A stretch of DNA of 64,000 nt. It comes from Spinellus fusiger. Its lineage: Eukaryota > Mucoromycota > Mucoromycetes > Mucorales > Phycomycetaceae. A model generated the notes under the pieces. It was given only the letters and a program-made list of their open reading frames with translations, was not told where the DNA came from and made no database searches. Position 1 is the stretch's first letter. Each line of letters starts with the position of its first letter. The position numbers and the translations under genes were made by a program. Below, piece after piece: positions 58,028 through 64,000 of this stretch. Location of the stretch: positions 124,001 through 188,000 of the forward strand of contig JALLLS010000008.1 in the NCBI GenBank assembly GCA_025094145.1, written 5' to 3'.

Positions 58028-58153
58028 ATGCACGAATATGCCAGTATTCAGACTCGTGCAGCTGTTGTGCACGAGTTGATTTTAAACGACGAGTCTAATG
58101 TTGTGATGGCACGCATGCGAGGCATGAATTATTTTACTTTGGTAAATCATTAA
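58028..58153 (+). CDS. Short open frame (41 aa), function unknown
   Basis: Encodes MHEYASIQTRAAVVHELILN and continues to ...NYFTLVNH. It is noticeably less AT-rich than the surrounding DNA and contains a 9-bp perfect hairpin. It might be an exon or a relic; no homology is recognised. Confidence 0.2.
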   Translation: MHEYASIQTRAAVVHELILNDESNVVMARMRGMNYFTLVNH

Positions 58154-61100
58154 AATATTTTTCCTATCAGTGTTCTTGTGTCAATTGAATGTAATTCTCT
58201 TCAATTCTCTTCTTCTAATTGACTATTTTATAACGTACCCCTTAATTTTAGGATTGAGAATTGAAAATTGAATTAATATATGGGTTTTGATAAGGTAGCA
58301 ATCTAATACAGTGTTTTTACTATTGTTGGAATAATTTATATATAAATCTATATAAGAGTATTTTACTCTCTAAAAATAGTGAGAAAGAAAGGTGGAATGA
58401 ATTAAGCTGACGAGAAAGAGAAGCACTACATATGTTGTTTAGAAACAAGTATTAATTTAAAAGCAATATCTTGGATAATAAAAGTAGCCAATGGTTCAAT
58501 TGTGGGTTATAATATACTATATAACATTTTCAATTTGTTTTCAAGACCATTCCTTAGTGACAGCAAAAGTACTGAAATAAACTGTTTGATTGGCGTCTGT
58601 TTTTTTTAAAGTAAATATTTATATCTACACGTTTAAATAAATGGGTTTCTCGGAGGTATAATCACCCCGGAGGATTATCATAGAAAATCCAAATAAATCC
58701 TGGAAGAAAAAGTCCGTCATTTAGTTCAAGATTTATAAAAGAATACCCTATGAATGTATTTAGACTAAAACAAATAAACAATAATCTATGGAAAAAACTT
58801 AGTAATAAGAATATTAGTTTTAATATAAAAAGTGATGTGGATATGACTCATGTGAGATAAAAATAAAACAAAAAAGATAAGCTGATAAACTTTATCATTT
58901 TTCATTTTTATTGAAGTAAAAATACTCTAAAGACTACACTTATTCAATTACTGTTTCCGACTTTCACCTCCGACTGATATTTGCCACCCACAGTATTACC
59001 TCAAATACCTATGTCAACCTGAACAAGATCTACATCCTCTTCATTTCTGATGTACTTACGTCTGAACAGTACCAAGCACCAGAAAGAGCTGAGATTCTTC
59101 TTAATAATAATAGAAATATTTTTCTCATACTTATTAACTATGTCGACCTATGCCTATTCTGTCATTCTAGTGGAATTGGTGTACTAGATCCTTCCATATG
59201 GCAAATGGCTTTTCAGTTTCTTTGGTTGATGTTTATTATTACAGTCCTTATATTCACTGTTTAAAACAGCGCTACTTCATCAATTCTTTTCCTCTTTATT
59301 GGCTCTGTGCATATTTTTTTACAGTGCTATTTATTATCAATTTCATTTTGTAAGCTCCTATAAGGCAGTCTTAATGCCCAATACACAAGTGGCATAGAAA
59401 TATACGAAAGAACAAAAGATAATACTTGAGACTGTACATACATCTTCATAGTAAAAAATTAATCTCTTTTCTCTCTATCCCCTGGATATAAAACTGATTG
59501 AAGAAATATTAGGCAAAATAGATAAACAGATCTATACACATAATAAACATGGTGTTTGTTAAAAGAGAGGTGGTTCAATGGATAGTTATTTTGCTCATCA
59601 AAAGCAAATTGGAATTTCAAATTCAGGAATGGCTTTGTAGTGAATAGACTTGCATACATAGTTGTTATTGATTCTTACTACACCTTTTCTTTTTGCAATG
59701 CTCATTGCAGCTAAAAGCGTCAGTGTGCTCAGCAATACATCTGATAGAGCAGAAGGTATACCAACAGAGATAGATAGATTGTCACTGTACAATAGTCTAC
59801 TGTAAATAAATGATCAAACGTTGCTATTAGTCTTATGCTGAATATATCAGCCTCTACTATGAATAGCATATTAAAGAAATACCATGAAAATTGACTTAGT
59901 AGAAATAAAACTAAAGTGTCGATAGAAGAACGGTGTCGAATTGGAGTATAGTTGGACATGTTCTCTATTGAATGAAAGTTTGAAATGATCAGGGATACCC
60001 TTTGGTAGTTAATGCGATCAATGACTAATCATTTTGATCACTTTCTTCTTGGCATATTTTCTTTGATTAGAGACTGTAATTTCTGAAAGTTATTTGAACT
60101 AAAAGTAAAACTATGTTGTTTTCTCATATGTTATTATTACTTGATGTTTTAAATACACTGTATGCCTTATATATAGTCATCAGATATCAATTAAAGTACA
60201 CGAGAAACAAAAGAGAAATGTATACATCTACATTCTTAATCTACTTCTACTTTTGTCAAGGTATAAAAGAAAATGATAATGAATTGAGATAATTTACAAA
60301 GAAAATATAAGAGATTCCATTATTATTTCAAATTAATATATGTATTCTAACGAATAAAGTTGGATCTCTTATTAACACTTTCATTTATTATACTATGTCA
60401 AGTCAGAGAATATGAAATTTGAAATACTTTTGTAAATTCTAAATGACTATATAATAATATCTTTAGTTATCTTATTATAAATTTCAGTATCCATTAATGT
60501 TTATTAGATTCAATTTATAGTATGCCTTATTTCCTTGAAGCAATTATATTTAGAAAGTAAATGCATAGGCTGTAGATGGTTTTTATAAGTTCCCATTAGC
60601 CTATCTCTGTTAGCCCCTAAATATAGCCCTCCCTCACAGTTCAATGTTCAAAAAAGTTCATTATAAAATATAGAATAAATATCTGAATATCTTTTTTGTT
60701 TATGTTGTCTGTCTTGTTCTTTAATGGCTAGATAGTATGAAACAGAGCCAACTCGAAGCCTGACTATAATTAAAGATATTCATGCACCAACAGAGTAAAC
60801 ATTCAAGATAAACTACAGTCTATGCTGCCAAGTATCTTTGTTGCACTTTATTATTATTATTATTATTAAAAAAAATTAAAATAAGGCAGACAACGCCCAA
60901 TAGAAGCCTTGATTTTCTATCCAATTCTTCATCTAATGTTCCATCTCTTTACAGTAGAGGCATTAGACATTGGTATCCATAGTACTTTGGGTATAAGAAG
61001 AGTAAAACGTGTCTCTCTATTGACATCCAATAATATGTGTGCTTTTATTCTAAATATAGAACTAACCAATGTTTTAATCAGGTTGACTGTCCACAAATAA

Positions 61101-61180
61101 TACCGGAGTTCCAACTATTGAGAAGAGCATATGGGTGGAGACAGTACGAGAAGGGGTACTTATCCTTCATCTCTTAAATC

Positions 61181-62177
61181 ATGTTCTGGCGAAAGAAAGA
61201 AAAGACTGCTACAAAGAACCCATTTGATTCTGATTCAAACCAGTCTTCACCAGCACAAGAATATCCTCCAAGCCAAACCCAAAGTGGAGGTTATGACTCA
61301 AGACAGCCTCAGGGCCAATATGAGGAGACTGCACGAAATGATCTCTTTTCTGGTACCCCTCAAGAAAGACGATATGATGCACGTGGAGAAGAGGATGCCT
61401 ACAGTTCAAGCAGATTTGGACAACAAAACCAAGAAAACGAGGACGAACAAGAGATAGCAGGCATGAAGCAGCAAATCCGTAATATAAAGCAGGACTCTTT
61501 GGCAAGCACCCGTAATGCCCTGCAAAAGATCCACGAAGCAGAGAAGGTGGCTGCCAACACAATGAATTCACTAGGACAGCAATCTAGTAAGTAAATATCC
61601 GTGTAGACCCTCTTTAATAGTGTGTTTAGCTCAGATTGCCAATGTGGACCGTAATCTTGATCTCTCCAAGGCTTATTCTGACCGTGCTTCCGCTCAAGCC
61701 AGTGAGCTCAAACAACTGAACAGATCCATCTTTATTCCCGTCGTTACTAATCCTTTCACTAAGAAATCAAAGGAGCGTAAGGATCTGGAGAATCGTCGAA
61801 AAGACCACTCAGAACATATGGAAGAGCGAGAAGACATTCGCAGGTTCGAATATGAATCACAGGCTCGTGTGGAAGAGGTACAACGTCAGACACAGCGTGG
61901 TCCTGGAAGCAATGGGGGTTATCGCCGAGGACGCTCAGAGGCTGACAAGAGACGCTACCAGTTTGAGGCCGATGAAGAAGATGATGCCTTGGAAGATGAG
62001 CTTGATGAGAACTTGGATCTCTTGGGCGATGCTACTTCAAGATTGAAGAACATGGCTCTATCGATGAACACTGAGCTTGATAGTCAAAATAAACAACTCA
62101 ACAAGCTCACTAAGAAGGTGGATCCATTGAGTGAGAAGCTTGTTATGACAACTCACAAGTTGAACAGTACAAAATAA
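61181..62177 (+). CDS. SNAP-25-family t-SNARE (Sec9-like)
   Basis: Two exons. The start at 61181 gives MFWRKKEKTATKNPFDSDSN, continuing into a Gln/Ser/Tyr-rich disordered lead. The first SNARE helix (IAGMKQQIRNIKQDSLASTR, NALQKIHEAEKVA) runs to the 43-nt intron 61587-61629, then TQIANVDRNLDLSKAYSDRA. A charged linker follows with IFIPVVTNPFTKKSKERKD, and then the second SNARE helix LDENLDLLGDATSRLKNMAL, LDSQNKQLNKLTKKVDPLSE, ending LNSTK. No transmembrane segment is present, as in Sec9/SNAP-25, which bind membranes via partners. It should pair with syntaxin and synaptobrevin relatives in exocytosis at the plasma membrane. It converges with RPN1 only 113 bp downstream. Confidence 0.92.
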
Positions 62178-62290
62178 CACATCCCAATAAACATGCTATT
62201 CTCTCCAATTAACCCACTGACTATTGTTATTGTTATTATTGATTTTTCCCTATACATCTTTTATTCTGCTGATAAAGACACTATTATACT

Positions 62291-64000
<1,710 letters not shown>

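Larger units (their letters stand above)
55551..61180. other. Gene-poor AT-rich region of 5.6 kb
   Basis: No recognised protein family, tRNA or transposon was found on either strand. It holds a few short open frames near TATA-like boxes (56880, 57516), a compact 41-codon frame at 58028-58153 with a strong hairpin, and (ATT)n near 60848-60870. The short minus and plus frames in 59.4-61.1 kb are low-complexity and unsupported. Confidence 0.5.

Overview
This window looks like nuclear DNA of an AT-rich, early-diverging fungus, most likely Mucoromycota (a Phycomyces- or Mucor-like genome). That rests on the intron-rich compact genes (mostly 43-70 nt GT-AG introns), a Sec9-type SNARE, Kre9/KNH-type wall protein, RasGEF and RhoGEF genes with long Ser/Thr-rich regions, and the density of Tc1/mariner elements plus a Fanzor relic. 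The species is inference; nothing here is bacterial or viral.

Layout. 1-6500 is a transposon graveyard: a possible solo LTR, three Tc1/mariner elements of different families, and two tandem 5'-truncated LINE tails inserted at one site. 6533-12194 carries two tightly spaced minus-strand genes, an M3 oligopeptidase and an NT5DC-type HAD 5'-nucleotidase. 12.9-14.5 kb is more mariner debris. 15148-15761 is a small secreted Kre9/KNH-like gene. 16.2-23.3 kb is the most unusual structural region: a short-chain dehydrogenase gene lies between two near-identical, roughly 1.9-kb inverted arms. Each arm contains a mariner, one arm is interrupted by about 1.9 kb of foreign DNA, and its outer end passes into a chimeric mariner, a truncated LINE and a deleted copy of the Fanzor element.

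26.8-33.2 kb holds a RasGEF fused to a degenerate small-GTPase domain and the proteasome alpha-2 subunit. 33.2-38 kb is a degraded repeat region that includes the relic of a Fanzor (eukaryotic TnpB-like) gene. 38.1-42.4 kb is an HBS1 gene with an apparent built-in SKI7-like alternative ending, and a LINE lies about 170 bp upstream of its start. 44.5-48.8 kb is a RhoGEF. 50.5-53 kb is a divergent F-box/GTP cyclohydrolase I pair. 53.3-55.5 kb is an unrecognised disordered protein with a CUE-like C-terminus. 55.6-61.1 kb is a gene-poor stretch. 61.2-62.2 kb is SEC9, and 62.3 kb to the window edge is the 3' part of RPN1, convergent with SEC9.

The ordinary genes are housekeeping functions: proteolysis (PRE8, RPN1, F-box, M3 peptidase), translation quality control (HBS1), GTPase signalling (RasGEF, RhoGEF), folate/pterin synthesis (FOL2) and secretion (SEC9). 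They do not form a cluster with one job. The most unusual content is the Fanzor relic with its deleted derivative, the inverted repeat around the SDR gene, and the layered mariner/LINE insertions. Coordinates of multi-exon genes are outer limits of the coding region; introns were placed by eye.
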